Made by a program: the position numbers and the translations under genes. A stretch of DNA of 64,000 nt from Oscillospiraceae bacterium (GTDB taxonomy: Bacteria; Bacillota; Clostridia; Oscillospirales; Oscillospiraceae). Positions 35,285 to 44,120 of the stretch are shown in pieces. The stretch's first letter is position 1. Each line of letters starts with the position of its first letter. Location: assembly GCA_017429835.1 (NCBI GenBank), contig JAFROD010000042.1:52145-116144 (forward strand), in the 5' to 3' direction. The notes beneath the pieces were generated by a model. That model was not told where the DNA came from, did not search any database, and saw nothing but the letters and a program-made list of their open reading frames with translations.

Positions 35285-37696
35285 ATGAAGTACGATTTTA
35301 CTGCGATTGAGAATAAATGGCAGAAAATTTGGGAAGAAAAAGAGCTCTATAAGGCGGTCAACGGCGCGGATCAAAAGAAGTTCTACGCGCTGATCGAATT
35401 CCCGTATCCGTCCGGCGTCGGTCTGCACGTCGGTCATGCCCGTCCCTATACCGCGATGGACGTGATCGCCAGAAAGCACCGCATGCAGGGCGAGAACGTC
35501 CTGTTTCCGATGGGCTACGACGCATTCGGACTGCCGACGGAGAACTACGCGATCAAGAATCATATCCACCCTGCCATCGTGACAAAGCGCAATATCGAGA
35601 CTTTCCGCAGACAACTCAAGGCGCTCGGTTACAGCTTCGACTGGGATCGGGAGATCAACACGACCGATCCGTCCTACTTCAAGTGGACGCAGTGGATCTT
35701 CCTCCAGCTTTACAAAAACGGTCTTGCCTATAAGACGAAGATGCCCGTCAACTGGTGCACCTCCTGCAAATGCGTTCTTGCAAACGAAGAGGTCGTGGAC
35801 AACGTCTGCGAACGCTGCGGCAGTCCCGTTATCCGCAAGGAACAAAGCCAGTGGATGCTCCGCATTACCAAGTACGCCCAGCGTTTGCTGGACGATCTGG
35901 ACGATCTGGACTTTATTGACCGCGTCAAGCTGCAGCAGCGCAACTGGATCGGGCGCTCTACCGGCGCGGAGGTGAAGTTCTCCTCCACGCTCGGCGACGA
36001 GATACTGATCTATACGACCCGACCCGATACGCTCTTCGGCGCGACCTACATGGTGCTCTCTCCGGAGCACGCGCTGCTTGAAAAGTGGATGGATCGGCTG
36101 GACAACGCGGACGAGGTCAAGACCTATCAGGCGGAAGCCGCCGCGAAATCGGATTTCGAGCGCACCGAGCTTGCCAAGGACAAGACCGGCGTCATGCTGC
36201 AGGGCGTCAAGGGAATCAACCCCGTCAACGGTAATGAGATCCCGATCTTCATTTCCGACTACGTCCTGTCCACCTACGGCACCGGCGCGATCATGGCGGT
36301 GCCGGGTCACGACGACCGCGACTGGGCGTTTGCCAAAAAGTTCGGCTGCGAGATCATCGAGGTCGTCAAAGGCGGCAACGTGGAGGAAGCCGCGTTTACC
36401 GACTGTGCGACCGGCGAGATGGTCAATTCCGGCTTCCTCGACGGCATGAGCGTCGAAGACGCGAAGAAGGCGATCATTGCGTGGCTGACCGAAAAGGGGA
36501 TCGGTGAGGCGAAGGTCAACTTCAAGCTGCGCGACTGGGTCTTTTCCCGTCAGCGTTACTGGGGCGAGCCGATCCCGATCATCCACTGTCCGAAGTGCGG
36601 CACCGTCCCGATGGACGAAAAGGATCTGCCGCTCCTGCTGCCCGAGGTGGAAAGCTACGAGCCGACCGACGACGGGCATTCTCCGCTTGCCAATATGACC
36701 GATTGGGTCAATACGACCTGCCCGTGCTGCGGCGGTCCCGCCAAGCGCGAGACCGATACCATGCCGCAGTGGGCGGGATCCTCGTGGTACTTCCTGCGCT
36801 ACATGGATCCGCACAACGACGAGGCGCTTGCCTCCAAAGAGGCGCTCGCATATTGGAGCCCGGTAGACTGGTACAACGGCGGCATGGAGCATACGACGCT
36901 CCACCTGCTTTACAGCCGCTTCTGGCATAAGTTCCTCTACGATATCGGCGTCGTGCCGACCAAGGAGCCTTACGCCAAGCGCACGAGCCACGGCATGATC
37001 CTCGGCGAGGGCGGCATCAAGATGTCCAAATCCCGCGGTAACGTAATTAACCCCACCGACGTGATCGCGGAGTACGGCGCGGACACGATGCGCACGTATA
37101 TCATCTTCATCGGCGATTTTGAAAAGCCTGCCTCCTGGGCGACCAATTCCGTCAAGGGCTGCAAGCGTTTCCTCGACAAGGTCTGGAATCTTGCCGAGAC
37201 GGTCAACGATCACGAGACGCAGTATTCCGCGAAGAACGAAGCGATCCTGCACAAGTCGATCAAGAAGGTCACCTCCGACATCGACGCGCTCAAGGGCAAC
37301 ACCGCCCTGGCGCAGCTTATGACCCTGACCACGGCGCTGTCCGACAACGGCTGCAACGCCGCAGAGCTCAAGACGCTCCTGCAGCTTTTGAGCCCGTTTG
37401 CGCCGCATATCGCCGACGAGATCTGGCAGCAGCACGGCTTCAAGGGAATCTGCTCCGTCTCCGCCTGGCCTTCCTACGACGAAGCAAAGTGCAAGGACAG
37501 CGAGATCGACATGGCGGTGCAGGTGAACGGCAAGCTGCGCGGCACGATCCACGTGCCTGCCGATCTGGACAACGACAGCGTCGTCAAGGCGGCGGTCGAG
37601 GACGAGAAAATCGCCCGATTCCTTGAAAAACTTGGCGGCAGTATCATCAAGACGATCGTCGTCAAAAACAAGCTCGTCAACCTGATTGTGAAATAA
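35285..37696 (+). CDS. leuS: leucine--tRNA ligase
   Basis: The 803-residue class I synthetase has a HIGH-like motif ([18 protein letters not shown]) near residue 45, an editing (CP1) domain with [14 protein letters not shown] sequence ([20 protein letters not shown]) and [25 protein letters not shown] is at residues 579-583 ([15 protein letters not shown]), and a C-terminal domain ends in [12 protein letters not shown]. Cys pairs at CTSC/CERC and CPKC/CPCC are likely zinc sites. Length is normal for Firmicutes. Confidence 0.98.
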   Translation: MKYDFTAIENKWQKIWEEKELYKAVNGADQKKFYALIEFPYPSGVGLHVGHARPYTAMDVIARKHRMQGENVLFPMGYDAFGLPTENYAIKNHIHPAIVTKRNIETFRRQLKALGYSFDWDREINTTDPSYFKWTQWIFLQLYKNGLAYKTKMPVNWCTSCKCVLANEEVVDNVCERCGSPVIRKEQSQWMLRITKYAQRLLDDLDDLDFIDRVKLQQRNWIGRSTGAEVKFSSTLGDEILIYTTRPDTLFGATYMVLSPEHALLEKWMDRLDNADEVKTYQAEAAAKSDFERTELAKDKTGVMLQGVKGINPVNGNEIPIFISDYVLSTYGTGAIMAVPGHDDRDWAFAKKFGCEIIEVVKGGNVEEAAFTDCATGEMVNSGFLDGMSVEDAKKAIIAWLTEKGIGEAKVNFKLRDWVFSRQRYWGEPIPIIHCPKCGTVPMDEKDLPLLLPEVESYEPTDDGHSPLANMTDWVNTTCPCCGGPAKRETDTMPQWAGSSWYFLRYMDPHNDEALASKEALAYWSPVDWYNGGMEHTTLHLLYSRFWHKFLYDIGVVPTKEPYAKRTSHGMILGEGGIKMSKSRGNVINPTDVIAEYGADTMRTYIIFIGDFEKPASWATNSVKGCKRFLDKVWNLAETVNDHETQYSAKNEAILHKSIKKVTSDIDALKGNTALAQLMTLTTALSDNGCNAAELKTLLQLLSPFAPHIADEIWQQHGFKGICSVSAWPSYDEAKCKDSEIDMAVQVNGKLRGTIHVPADLDNDSVVKAAVEDEKIARFLEKLGGSIIKTIVVKNKLVNLIVK

Positions 37697-37749
37697 GGCA
37701 AAATAGAATCGCTTTTTCGCAAAAAAGCAAAAATTATTGAAGAAATTGC

Positions 37750-37848
37750 TTGACAATCGGCAGATCGAAAGCTATAATCATTTTTGCCGTAAAAACGGCC
37801 CTGAAAGCATCCTGGATTTAGCCGGATGCGTCGGAGGGAGGGAAATCA
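37750..37848 (+). promoter_or_regulatory. promoter and structured leader of rpsU
   Basis: TTGACA (37750-37755), 17 bases, TATAAT (37773-37778): both boxes match consensus. The leader holds two hairpins, GCCGT/ACGGC (37787-37800) and GCATCC/GGATGC (37807-37829), followed by the RBS GGAGGGAGG. Ribosomal-protein leaders often bind their own product, but I recognise no specific family here. Confidence 0.75.
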
Positions 37849-38031
37849 ATGTCTGAAATCCGTGTCAAAGAGAACGAGTCTTTGGAGAGTGCTCTCAAGC
37901 GCTTCAAGAGAAGCTGCCAGAAGGACGGCGTCATCGCCGAAGTCAAGAAGAGAGAGCATTACGTAAGCCCGAGTCTCAAGCGGAAGCAGAAGTCTGAAGC
38001 TGCTCGTAAGAACAAGAGAAGAGGATATTGA
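37849..38031 (+). CDS. rpsU: 30S ribosomal protein S21
   Basis: The 60-residue basic protein begins [20 protein letters not shown] and ends in a Lys/Arg-rich tail ([10 protein letters not shown]), as in Firmicute S21. It sits alone between a consensus promoter and a terminator, so it is a single-gene transcript. Confidence 0.97.
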   Translation: MSEIRVKENESLESALKRFKRSCQKDGVIAEVKKREHYVSPSLKRKQKSEAARKNKRRGY

Positions 38032-38050
38032 TTCCCGTTTTCTCAAACAC

Positions 38051-38080
38051 AAAGCTCCTTGCCTTCGCAAGGAGCTTTTT
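38051..38080 (+). terminator. intrinsic terminator after rpsU
   Basis: A 12-bp stem AAAGCTCCTTGC with a CTTC loop, ending in TTTTT. Confidence 0.92.
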
Positions 38081-38103
38081 CATACGATAATGGAGTGAGA
38101 ATC

Positions 38104-39084
38104 ATGCTGAAACTAACGAATGAAGTCATTGCCGCGATCGAAAAAGGGGAGCGCGTCGTGCTCTGCACGATCCTTGCAAGCTCCGGCTCGTCGCCGCGCG
38201 GCGCAGGAACGAGAATGGCGGTCTTTGAAGACGGCAGAATGCTCGGAACGGTCGGCGGCGGCAAGGTCGAACTACTTGCTGCGCAGGACGCAAAGGAAGT
38301 CCTGAAAACAGGAAACACCCATATCCGCGCCTTCTGCCTTGCGGCGGATCAGGTCGCGTCCATCGGCATGATCTGCGGCGGCAACGTGACGGTCTATTAT
38401 CAGCTTCTGACGCAGGCGGAGCTGCCGAAGCTCTACCAAATGCGCAAAGCATTGCAGACCGACGCGAATAGTTGGCTGTATCTGCTGATCAAGGACGACT
38501 GTGTGGAGAAATTTGAAATCGTCGATGCAGAAGAAGCGAAGAACCAACCCGAGCTGTATACCTACCGCGCGGTCTATCAAAAGGGCGAGCCGACCGTCTA
38601 CGTCGAGCCGCTCGTCCGCGCCGGACGCGTCTACGTCTTCGGCGGAGGACACGTCGGACAGGCGCTCGTGCCGGTGCTTGCGAACGTCGGATTCCGCGTG
38701 ACCCTTTTTGACAATCGTAAGGAGCTTGCAGACCGCGCGCATTTCCCGGCGGCGGAGCAGGTGATCCTCGGCGACTACGAGCATATTTCCGCGCAGGTGA
38801 CGCTGACGGAAAACGACTACGTCGTCATTATGACGCCCGGGCATCAGTCGGATTACGCGCTTCTGGAACAGGTGCTGCGTTATAAAACGAAGTACGTCGG
38901 CTGTATCGGCAGCCGCCATAAGATCGCCAGAACGCAGCAGCTTCTGCGTGAGGCGGGGATTTCCGAGGAGGCGATCGCCTCCGTGCATTCGCCCATCGGG
39001 CTTACCATCGGCGCGGAGACGCCAGCGGAGATCGCGATCGCCATTGCGGCGGAGATGATCCAGTGCAGAGCCGAGACAAGGTAA
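38104..39084 (+). CDS. XdhC/CoxI family protein
   Basis: This 326-residue protein has an N-terminal XdhC_CoxI domain (ILASSGSSPRGAGTRMAVFE, GTVGGGKVELLAAQ). A C-terminal Rossmann domain follows (RVYVFGGGHVGQALVPVLAN, VVIMTPGHQSDYALLEQVLR, VGCIGSRHKI). XdhC proteins bring sulfurated molybdenum cofactor to xanthine dehydrogenase-type enzymes; no hydroxylase subunit is in the window, so the client is unknown. ATG 38104 has GGAG upstream; the longer frame would run through the rpsU terminator. The stop shares a base with the next start (TAATG). Confidence 0.9.
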   Translation: MLKLTNEVIAAIEKGERVVLCTILASSGSSPRGAGTRMAVFEDGRMLGTVGGGKVELLAAQDAKEVLKTGNTHIRAFCLAADQVASIGMICGGNVTVYYQLLTQAELPKLYQMRKALQTDANSWLYLLIKDDCVEKFEIVDAEEAKNQPELYTYRAVYQKGEPTVYVEPLVRAGRVYVFGGGHVGQALVPVLANVGFRVTLFDNRKELADRAHFPAAEQVILGDYEHISAQVTLTENDYVVIMTPGHQSDYALLEQVLRYKTKYVGCIGSRHKIARTQQLLREAGISEEAIASVHSPIGLTIGAETPAEIAIAIAAEMIQCRAETR

Positions 39085-39758
39085 TGGAGCGCTGGAGCGC
39101 CGACGCAGTCGCATTCATGCGCGACGCTTCGGAGTACGGCTCGTTTTACGCACGGCTTCGGGTGACGCTGCTGCCGTATCTGTCGAAAGACGATACGATC
39201 TGCGACGCAGGCTGCGGGCTTGGCTATCTTGCGCAGGCGATCGCCGGAGACTGCCGGCGGATCGTCGCGGTCGACCGCGCGGAGGCGGCTGATAAAGCCA
39301 TGCGGGAGCGCGATCTTCCATGCAACATGGAGCCGATCTGCGCGGACGTGTTTTCACTCACGGAGCGGTTCGACATGCTCCTGTGCAGTTATTTCGGCAG
39401 GAGCGCGGAGATCCTGCGCCTGCGGGAACGGCTCGCGCCGAAGCGAACGATCGTCATTCAGCGAAGCTGCGCCGCGCACCGCTTTTCCATCGGCGTGGCA
39501 GAGGAGCGGCACGGCTGGCAGGGAATGGAGGCCATTCTGACCGAGCGCGGTATTCCGTATGAGAAGAAAGAGATCGCTTTGGAATTCGGACAGCCGTTCC
39601 GCACGCTTTCCGACGCCGTGCGATTCTTTGAGCTATATAATAAAAGCGGCGCCGCCGTCACGGAGCAGGCGGTCGCCGCCAGATTGACGCCGCTGAACGA
39701 CGCGCAGTATGCGTATTATCTCCCGCAAACCCGCGAGATGAATATTTATATATTATAG
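39084..39758 (+). CDS. SAM-dependent methyltransferase-like protein
   Basis: The 224-residue protein has a class I SAM fold with motif I ICDAGCGLGYLAQAIAG near residue 41 and VAVDRAEAADKAM, then FDMLLCSYFGRS. It is coupled to xdhC through TAATG, so the two are probably used together. I recognise no specific subfamily and the substrate is unknown. A small GC hairpin (CCGGC/GCCGG at 39769-39781) follows the stop. Confidence 0.7.
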   Translation: MERWSADAVAFMRDASEYGSFYARLRVTLLPYLSKDDTICDAGCGLGYLAQAIAGDCRRIVAVDRAEAADKAMRERDLPCNMEPICADVFSLTERFDMLLCSYFGRSAEILRLRERLAPKRTIVIQRSCAAHRFSIGVAEERHGWQGMEAILTERGIPYEKKEIALEFGQPFRTLSDAVRFFELYNKSGAAVTEQAVAARLTPLNDAQYAYYLPQTREMNIYIL

Positions 39759-39790
39759 TCAAGATATCCGGCTTGGCCGGAGGCTTTGAC

Positions 39791-40168
39791 TGGTGGAGAC
39801 GAATGGACTTGCGAGCCGCCTTTCGAGTCCATTAGTAGAATAGTGACTAAAAAGAAAAGACTGCTTCTGCGGTCTTTCTTGTTTGGTGGAGACTAATGGA
39901 CTCGCTTTTCTGCGGCAAAGCCACGGCGGTTGCGACAGTCCGCCGGACTGTCGCCAAGAGCCGCCTTTCGAGTCCATTAGTAGAATTGTGACTAAAAAGA
40001 AATGACCGCTTCTGCGGTCTTTCTTGTTTGGTGGAGACTAATGGACTCGCAAGCCGCGGGCTAAAAAACATGCCACCGGCATGTTTTTTGCGGTTTGCGA
40101 ACCGCCGCCCTGTTCGAGTCCAAGTTCCACGAAAGAATCACCCGACGCAAACGGCGTCGGGTGATTCT
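39791..40168. repeat. array of three nested-hairpin repeats derived from the tRNA-Val 3' end
   Basis: On the plus strand the block GGTGGAGACTAATGGACTCG, which is the complement of the tRNA-Val 3' end including CCA, recurs at 39792-39810 (imperfect), 39885-39904 and 40030-40049, and once more in the tRNA itself. Each copy is followed, after 10-70 variable bases, by an inverted CGAGTCCATTAG (39824-39835, 39969-39980) or a variant (40115 on), and then by a GACCGC/GCGGTC hairpin (39851-39880, 39995-40024) or the tRNA terminator. Bases 39814-39905 and 39959-40050 are identical at 89 of 92 positions. The variable cores contain their own perfect hairpins (GCGACAGTCCG at 39931; ACATGCC at 40067). No protein gene is evident here. 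Confidence 0.85.
40134..40168 (-). terminator. terminator of the tRNA-Val transcript
   Basis: A 15-bp perfect stem (AGAATCACCCGACGC) with a 5-base loop directly after the encoded CCA of the tRNA, with a short U stretch on the minus strand. Confidence 0.8.
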
Positions 40169-40245
40169 TGGTGGAGACTAATGGACTCGAACCATCGACC
40201 TCCTGCGTGTGAAGCAGGCGCTCTAACCAGCTGAGCTAAGCCTCC
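40169..40245 (-). tRNA. tRNA-Val (anticodon CAC)
   Basis: The 77-nt minus-strand cloverleaf starts GGAGGCTTAGCTCAGCTGG. The acceptor stem GGAGGCT pairs with AGTCTCC (one G-U), the anticodon loop TTCACAC gives CAC at plus positions 40209-40211, and the T arm contains GGTTCGAGTCC. CCA is encoded. It reads GUG codons. Its 3' end is repeated several times downstream. Confidence 0.95.
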
Positions 40246-40353
40246 GTAGCAGGGTTATTATAGCATATAATTCTGAAAATGCAAGGTCTTTTTTTGCATT
40301 CATAAGAATCGGCTGATTTCAGTACAACAAGTGCTATATTTATTGATTAAGAC

Positions 40354-40382
40354 TTGAAAGTGTCGCGTTATTCTGATATAAT
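40354..40382 (+). promoter_or_regulatory. promoter ahead of the leader RNA and lipoprotein
   Basis: TTGAAA (40354-40359), 17 bases, TATAAT (40377-40382). The predicted start, about base 40389, falls on the first bases of the long inverted repeat. Confidence 0.75.
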
Positions 40383-40387
40383 AATTA

Positions 40388-40557
40388 TGCTACACAATCA
40401 AATATAGATAATACTCGAGAATGGGCTTTTTGTATTCGGCAAAAACGCATTCTCTGCTTTGGCATTCTCGAATATTGTCTATGTCATTGATTGTGTAGCA
40501 ACAAACGGAGCTATGCGTTTTTCGGTGTGTAGTTTCGTTTGAAACTACACACTTTTT
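40388..40557 (+). ncRNA. candidate structured leader or small RNA ending in an intrinsic terminator
   Basis: From 40388 to 40500 the sequence folds back on itself. TGCTACACAATCAA pairs perfectly with the last 14 bases, then ATAGATAATA pairs with TATTGTCTAT (one G-U), then CGAGAATG pairs with CATTCTCG, with a further TTTTTG/CAAAAA hairpin inside. A second hairpin with a 12-bp perfect stem (GTGTGTAGTTTC, 40525-40552) is followed by five T, just before the lipoprotein RBS. This is a promoter-rod-terminator layout. I recognise no known riboswitch or RNA family. It could be a cis leader controlling the lipoprotein, a separate small RNA, or a mobile palindrome that happens to carry the leader. Confidence 0.5.
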
Positions 40558-40576
40558 CTAGGAGGAACAACAAAAA

Positions 40577-41278
40577 ATGAAGAAACTGCTTGCGATGCTT
40601 TTGGCAGGACTTATGCTCCTGTCGCTGTGCGCGTGTGGAAACACGCCAGAAACAAAACCGGCTGAGCCTGACAGCACATCAGCGCAGCCTGCAACAGACG
40701 CAAAGACCACTGACGCAAACGAAACACATGAGACTGAAGCGGTTACAGAAGCAACGGAAGAACAAAAACCGACTGCGACTGAAATCAGTCTTAACGAAAC
40801 GATCGCACTCGAATTTGTTGAAATTACATTTGAAGAATACGGCATTGCCGCTGACATTAAGCAGTCTATTTCAGCGGATCATGTTACCCGCATCAGCGGG
40901 CCGCAGCCTGAGGATGGCAAACAGTTTGTCTATTTGCGCGGCACGATCAAAAACGTGAATAAGGAATCGCTGCCTGTTTACGATTTCTTTATCGGTGAAT
41001 TCGATATTGACGGATTTAAGTACGAATGCACTGCAAATCAGTGCGATGTTCTGACAAGTAACGGCGAAATTAAATCCACGATTGAACCGCTGACTTCTTA
41101 CTCGTTTACAATCTATGCAAAAATCCCCGATGAGTTAGCGAACAACCATAGCGGTGTTTCGTTCAGATTCGGCTTCTATGATCTGTTTGACAACTATGAG
41201 TTGTCTTATAATCGTTCTTTTGAGGACGATCCCATTTCGCTCTGCCCGTATCAGTATGCGTTAGAGCTGAGCGAGTAA
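40577..41278 (+). CDS. putative lipoprotein, AT-richer than neighbours
   Basis: The 233-residue protein has a lipoprotein signal (LLAGLMLLSLCAC, lipidated Cys at residue 20). A Thr/Glu/Ala-rich linker spans about 25-70. A beta-rich domain follows (GKQFVYLRGTIKNVNKESLP, TIEPLTSYSFTIYAKIPDEL) resembling the immunoglobulin-like DUF4352 type of exported proteins; this last is a guess from the pattern. The RBS is AGGAGG. Codon use and base composition differ from adjacent genes, which hints at transfer. It ends at a terminator and forms a single-gene transcript with the structured leader. Confidence 0.75.
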   Translation: MKKLLAMLLAGLMLLSLCACGNTPETKPAEPDSTSAQPATDAKTTDANETHETEAVTEATEEQKPTATEISLNETIALEFVEITFEEYGIAADIKQSISADHVTRISGPQPEDGKQFVYLRGTIKNVNKESLPVYDFFIGEFDIDGFKYECTANQCDVLTSNGEIKSTIEPLTSYSFTIYAKIPDELANNHSGVSFRFGFYDLFDNYELSYNRSFEDDPISLCPYQYALELSE

Positions 41279-41289
41279 ATTATTCGAAA

Positions 41290-41323
41290 GATTGGGAGCG
41301 GACATTGTCTGCTCCCAATCTTT
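41290..41323 (+). terminator. intrinsic terminator after the lipoprotein
   Basis: A 10-bp stem GATTGGGAGC/GCTCCCAATC (41290-41320) followed by a T-rich stretch. Confidence 0.88.
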
Positions 41324-41335
41324 ATGCTTTTGCAG

Positions 41336-41364
41336 TTGAAATAACGGTTGCAATCGGTTATAAT
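41336..41364 (+). promoter_or_regulatory. promoter for queA-tgt
   Basis: TTGAAA (41336-41341), 17 bases, TATAAT (41359-41364). This box covers the upstream in-frame TTG at 41348, which rules that codon out as the queA start. Confidence 0.75.
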
Positions 41365-41395
41365 TATAAAGATTTTAACGAAAAGAGCGTCAGCA

Positions 41396-42421
41396 TTGAA
41401 GACAAGTGACTTTTATTACGATCTTCCGCAGGAGTTGATCGCGCAGACGCCGCTCGAACGTCGGGACGGCTCGCGTCTGCTCGTCATGCGGAAGGACACC
41501 GGCGCGCTGGAGCACCGGCGTTTTTATGATATCATCGACTACTTGCACGAGGGTGACTGTCTCGTCATGAACGACTCGCGCGTCATTCCGGCGCGGCTGC
41601 TTGGCAAGCGCGTTCCCTCCGGCGGAGCGGCGGAAGTCCTGCTCCTGACGGACAAGGGAGGCGGCGTCTGGGAATGCCTCGTACGCCCGGCGAGAAAGCT
41701 GCACGTCGGCGCGGAGCTTTCCTTCGGAGAAGGGAAGCTGACGGCGACCGTTACGGAAGAACGTGACGAGGGCAACCGGCTGGTGCAGTTTCATTATGAA
41801 GGGATCTTCCTCGAAATCCTCGAACAGCTTGGCAAAATGCCGCTGCCGCCGTATATTAAGGAAGAACTGAAGGACGGCGAGCGGTATCAGACCGTCTATT
41901 CCAGGGTCAACGGCTCCGCCGCCGCGCCGACTGCCGGACTGCATTTCACGAAGGAGCTTCTGGAGAAGATCGCAGCGAAGGGCGTCAAGCTTGCCTACGT
42001 AACGCTTCACGTCGGTCTGGGGACGTTCCGACCGGTCAAGGTCGACGACGTGACCGCGCATAAAATGCACAGCGAATTCTGCATGATCTCGGCGGAAACG
42101 GCGCGGATCCTGAATGAGACGAAGACTGCGGGCGGACGTATCGTCTGCGTTGGGACGACCTCCTGCCGCACGCTCGAATCCCTTGCGGATGAAGCCGGTC
42201 GATTCTCCGAAAAGTCCGCGTGGACGGACATCTTTATCTATCCCGGCTACCGTTTTAAAGCGATGGACGCGCTGATCACGAATTTCCACCTGCCGGAGAG
42301 CACGCTCATCATGCTGGTGTCCGCCTTCGCGGGTTATGATCATATCATGAATGCCTATAGGGAAGCCGTAAAGGAGCGGTATCGCTTCTTCTCCTTCGGC
42401 GACGCGATGTTTATTGAGTGA
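41396..42421 (+). CDS. queA: S-adenosylmethionine:tRNA ribosyltransferase-isomerase QueA
   Basis: The 341-residue protein reads [20 protein letters not shown] from a TTG start at 41396, the usual QueA N-terminus and length. Other family motifs are [55 protein letters not shown] and [10 protein letters not shown]. It adds the cyclopentene-diol ring in queuosine synthesis. It lies directly upstream of tgt, which performs the base-exchange step. Confidence 0.95.
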   Translation: MKTSDFYYDLPQELIAQTPLERRDGSRLLVMRKDTGALEHRRFYDIIDYLHEGDCLVMNDSRVIPARLLGKRVPSGGAAEVLLLTDKGGGVWECLVRPARKLHVGAELSFGEGKLTATVTEERDEGNRLVQFHYEGIFLEILEQLGKMPLPPYIKEELKDGERYQTVYSRVNGSAAAPTAGLHFTKELLEKIAAKGVKLAYVTLHVGLGTFRPVKVDDVTAHKMHSEFCMISAETARILNETKTAGGRIVCVGTTSCRTLESLADEAGRFSEKSAWTDIFIYPGYRFKAMDALITNFHLPESTLIMLVSAFAGYDHIMNAYREAVKERYRFFSFGDAMFIE

Positions 42422-42429
42422 GGTATGCG

Positions 42430-43566
42430 ATGTTTGAACTGCTGAAAACAGAGGGCGCGGCGCGGCGCGGCGTATTTACCTGCGCACACGGAACGGTGCA
42501 GACGCCCGTGTTTATGAACGTCGGCACGCAGGGTGCGATCAAGGGGGCTTTGAGCGCTGCGGACTTGAAGAATATCGGCTGCCAGGTAGAGCTTTCCAAC
42601 ACCTACCATCTGCATTTGCGCCCCGGAGATGAGACCGTCCGCGCGATGGGCGGTCTGCACAGGTTCATGACCTGGGACGGCCCGATCCTGACCGACTCCG
42701 GCGGTTTCCAGGTCTTCTCGCTGGCAAGCCTGCGCAAGATCAAGGAGGAGGGCGTATATTTTGCCTCCCACATCGACGGCAGAAAGATTTTCATGGGGCC
42801 TGAGGAAAGCATGCAGATCCAGTCGAATCTCGGTTCCGATATGTGCATGGCGTTCGACGAGTGCGTCAAGAACCCCTCGCCGTACGAATACGTCAAAGCG
42901 TCGATGCAGCGGACGTACCGCTGGCTGGTGCGCTGCAAGAACGAGAACGCCCGTCTGAATCAACTGGAAACGACCGTCAACCCGCAGCAAATGCTTTGGG
43001 GCATCAATCAGGGCGGCACCTACGCCGACCTTCGCATAGAGCACATGAAAATGATCGCGGATCTCGATCTGCCTGGATATGCGATCGGCGGGCTTGCGGT
43101 CGGCGAGCCGACGGAAACGATGTATGAGATCATCGAGGCCATTGAGCCGTACATGCCGAAAAACAAGACGCGCTATCTGATGGGCGTCGGCACGCCGTCG
43201 AATATCATCGAGGGCGTTGCGCGGGGCGTGGATTTCTTCGATTGCGTTATGCCTGCGCGAAACGCGAGACATGCAAAGCTCTTTACCTGGGGCGGCACGC
43301 GGAACCTGAAAAACGCGAAATATGATCGCGACGAGCGCCCGATCGACCCGGAATGCGACTGCCCCGTCTGCCGCAGGTATTCGCGCGCCTACGTCCACCA
43401 TCTGTTCAAGGCGGAGGAAATGCTCGCCATGCGTCTGTCGGTAATGCACAACCTCTACTTCTACAACAAGCTGACGCAGCGCATTCGCGACGCGCTGGAC
43501 GCCGGATCTTTTGCACAGTTCCGCGCGGAATACTCGGAAAAGCTCGGCAGACCTGCCGACGATTGA
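42430..43566 (+). CDS. tgt: tRNA-guanine transglycosylase
   Basis: The 378-residue enzyme has the catalytic region PILTDSGGFQVFSLASLRKI, the nucleophile region FDCVMPARNARHAKLFTWGG, and the zinc site CDCPVC with the later His in VMHN. It inserts the queuosine precursor at tRNA position 34. I prefer ATG 42430 with GAGG six bases upstream over the GTG at 42418, which overlaps the queA stop. Confidence 0.97.
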   Translation: MFELLKTEGAARRGVFTCAHGTVQTPVFMNVGTQGAIKGALSAADLKNIGCQVELSNTYHLHLRPGDETVRAMGGLHRFMTWDGPILTDSGGFQVFSLASLRKIKEEGVYFASHIDGRKIFMGPEESMQIQSNLGSDMCMAFDECVKNPSPYEYVKASMQRTYRWLVRCKNENARLNQLETTVNPQQMLWGINQGGTYADLRIEHMKMIADLDLPGYAIGGLAVGEPTETMYEIIEAIEPYMPKNKTRYLMGVGTPSNIIEGVARGVDFFDCVMPARNARHAKLFTWGGTRNLKNAKYDRDERPIDPECDCPVCRRYSRAYVHHLFKAEEMLAMRLSVMHNLYFYNKLTQRIRDALDAGSFAQFRAEYSEKLGRPADD

Positions 43567-43594
43567 CCGATTTCGAATTTTTCTGATATTATGC

Positions 43595-43623
43595 TTGCAA
43601 TACTGCAAGCTTTTCAGTATAAT
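43595..43623 (+). promoter_or_regulatory. promoter for yajC
   Basis: TTGCAA (43595-43600), 17 bases, TATAAT (43618-43623); the RBS AGGAGG follows before the ATG at 43653. Confidence 0.75.
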
Positions 43624-43652
43624 ATCAGTAACAAATTTTAGGAGGAAATCTC

Positions 43653-44018
43653 ATGGATCCCAGTTTTATCATAATTCTCGTCGCAATGATCGCCGTGTTC
43701 TACTTTATGATCATCCGGCCCGAAAAGAAAAAGAAGAAGGAAGAAGAGGCGCTTCGCAGCTCGCTGAAGGAAGGCGACAAGATCACGACCATCGGCGGCA
43801 TCGTCGGTAAGATCGTCGATATCAAGGACGACAACATCGTGATCGAGACCAGCATGGATCGCGTCCGCATGGAGCTTGCCAAGTGGTCTGTTATGACGAA
43901 CAACACCGCGCAGGAAGCCGCACAGAAGGCACGCGCCGAAGCGCAGGCTGCCGCGAAGGAACGCGCAGAGAAGAGAAAAGCGGAAAAAGACGCCAAGAAA
44001 AAGGAAAAGAAGAAATAA
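43653..44018 (+). CDS. yajC: preprotein translocase subunit YajC
   Basis: The 121-residue protein has one N-terminal membrane helix (FIIILVAMIAVFYFMIIRPE), the following KKKKKEEEALRSSLKEGDKI region and GGIVGKIVDIKDDNIVIETS. The tail is a charged Lys/Ala/Glu helix. YajC associates with SecDF. It has its own promoter and terminator. Confidence 0.95.
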   Translation: MDPSFIIILVAMIAVFYFMIIRPEKKKKKEEEALRSSLKEGDKITTIGGIVGKIVDIKDDNIVIETSMDRVRMELAKWSVMTNNTAQEAAQKARAEAQAAAKERAEKRKAEKDAKKKEKKK

Positions 44019-44032
44019 TTACGTCTGAAACG

Positions 44033-44066
44033 CGCACGACCGAGAATTCGGTCGTGCGTTTTTTCT
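44033..44066 (+). terminator. intrinsic terminator after yajC
   Basis: An 11-bp stem CGCACGACCGA/TCGGTCGTGCG with a GAAT loop, followed by six T. Confidence 0.92.
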
Positions 44067-44120
44067 TTGTCATAGTTCACTTGCTTGGACAATACGCTGA
44101 AAGCGGAAAGGGGAGTAGCT

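Noticed and set aside
34310..37756. A very long open frame on the strand opposite leuS
   Set aside because: It mirrors leuS codon by codon in high-GC sequence, has no RBS and no protein-like domain; leuS is certain.
39791..40168. CRISPR array
   Set aside because: The repeats are inverted pairs with variable hairpin cores of unequal length and match a tRNA end; no cas genes are near.
40388..40500. An IS-derived mobile palindrome (MITE)
   Set aside because: The 14-bp terminal repeats fit, but no clear target-site duplication is visible and the promoter start coincides with its edge; kept only as an alternative for the leader RNA.
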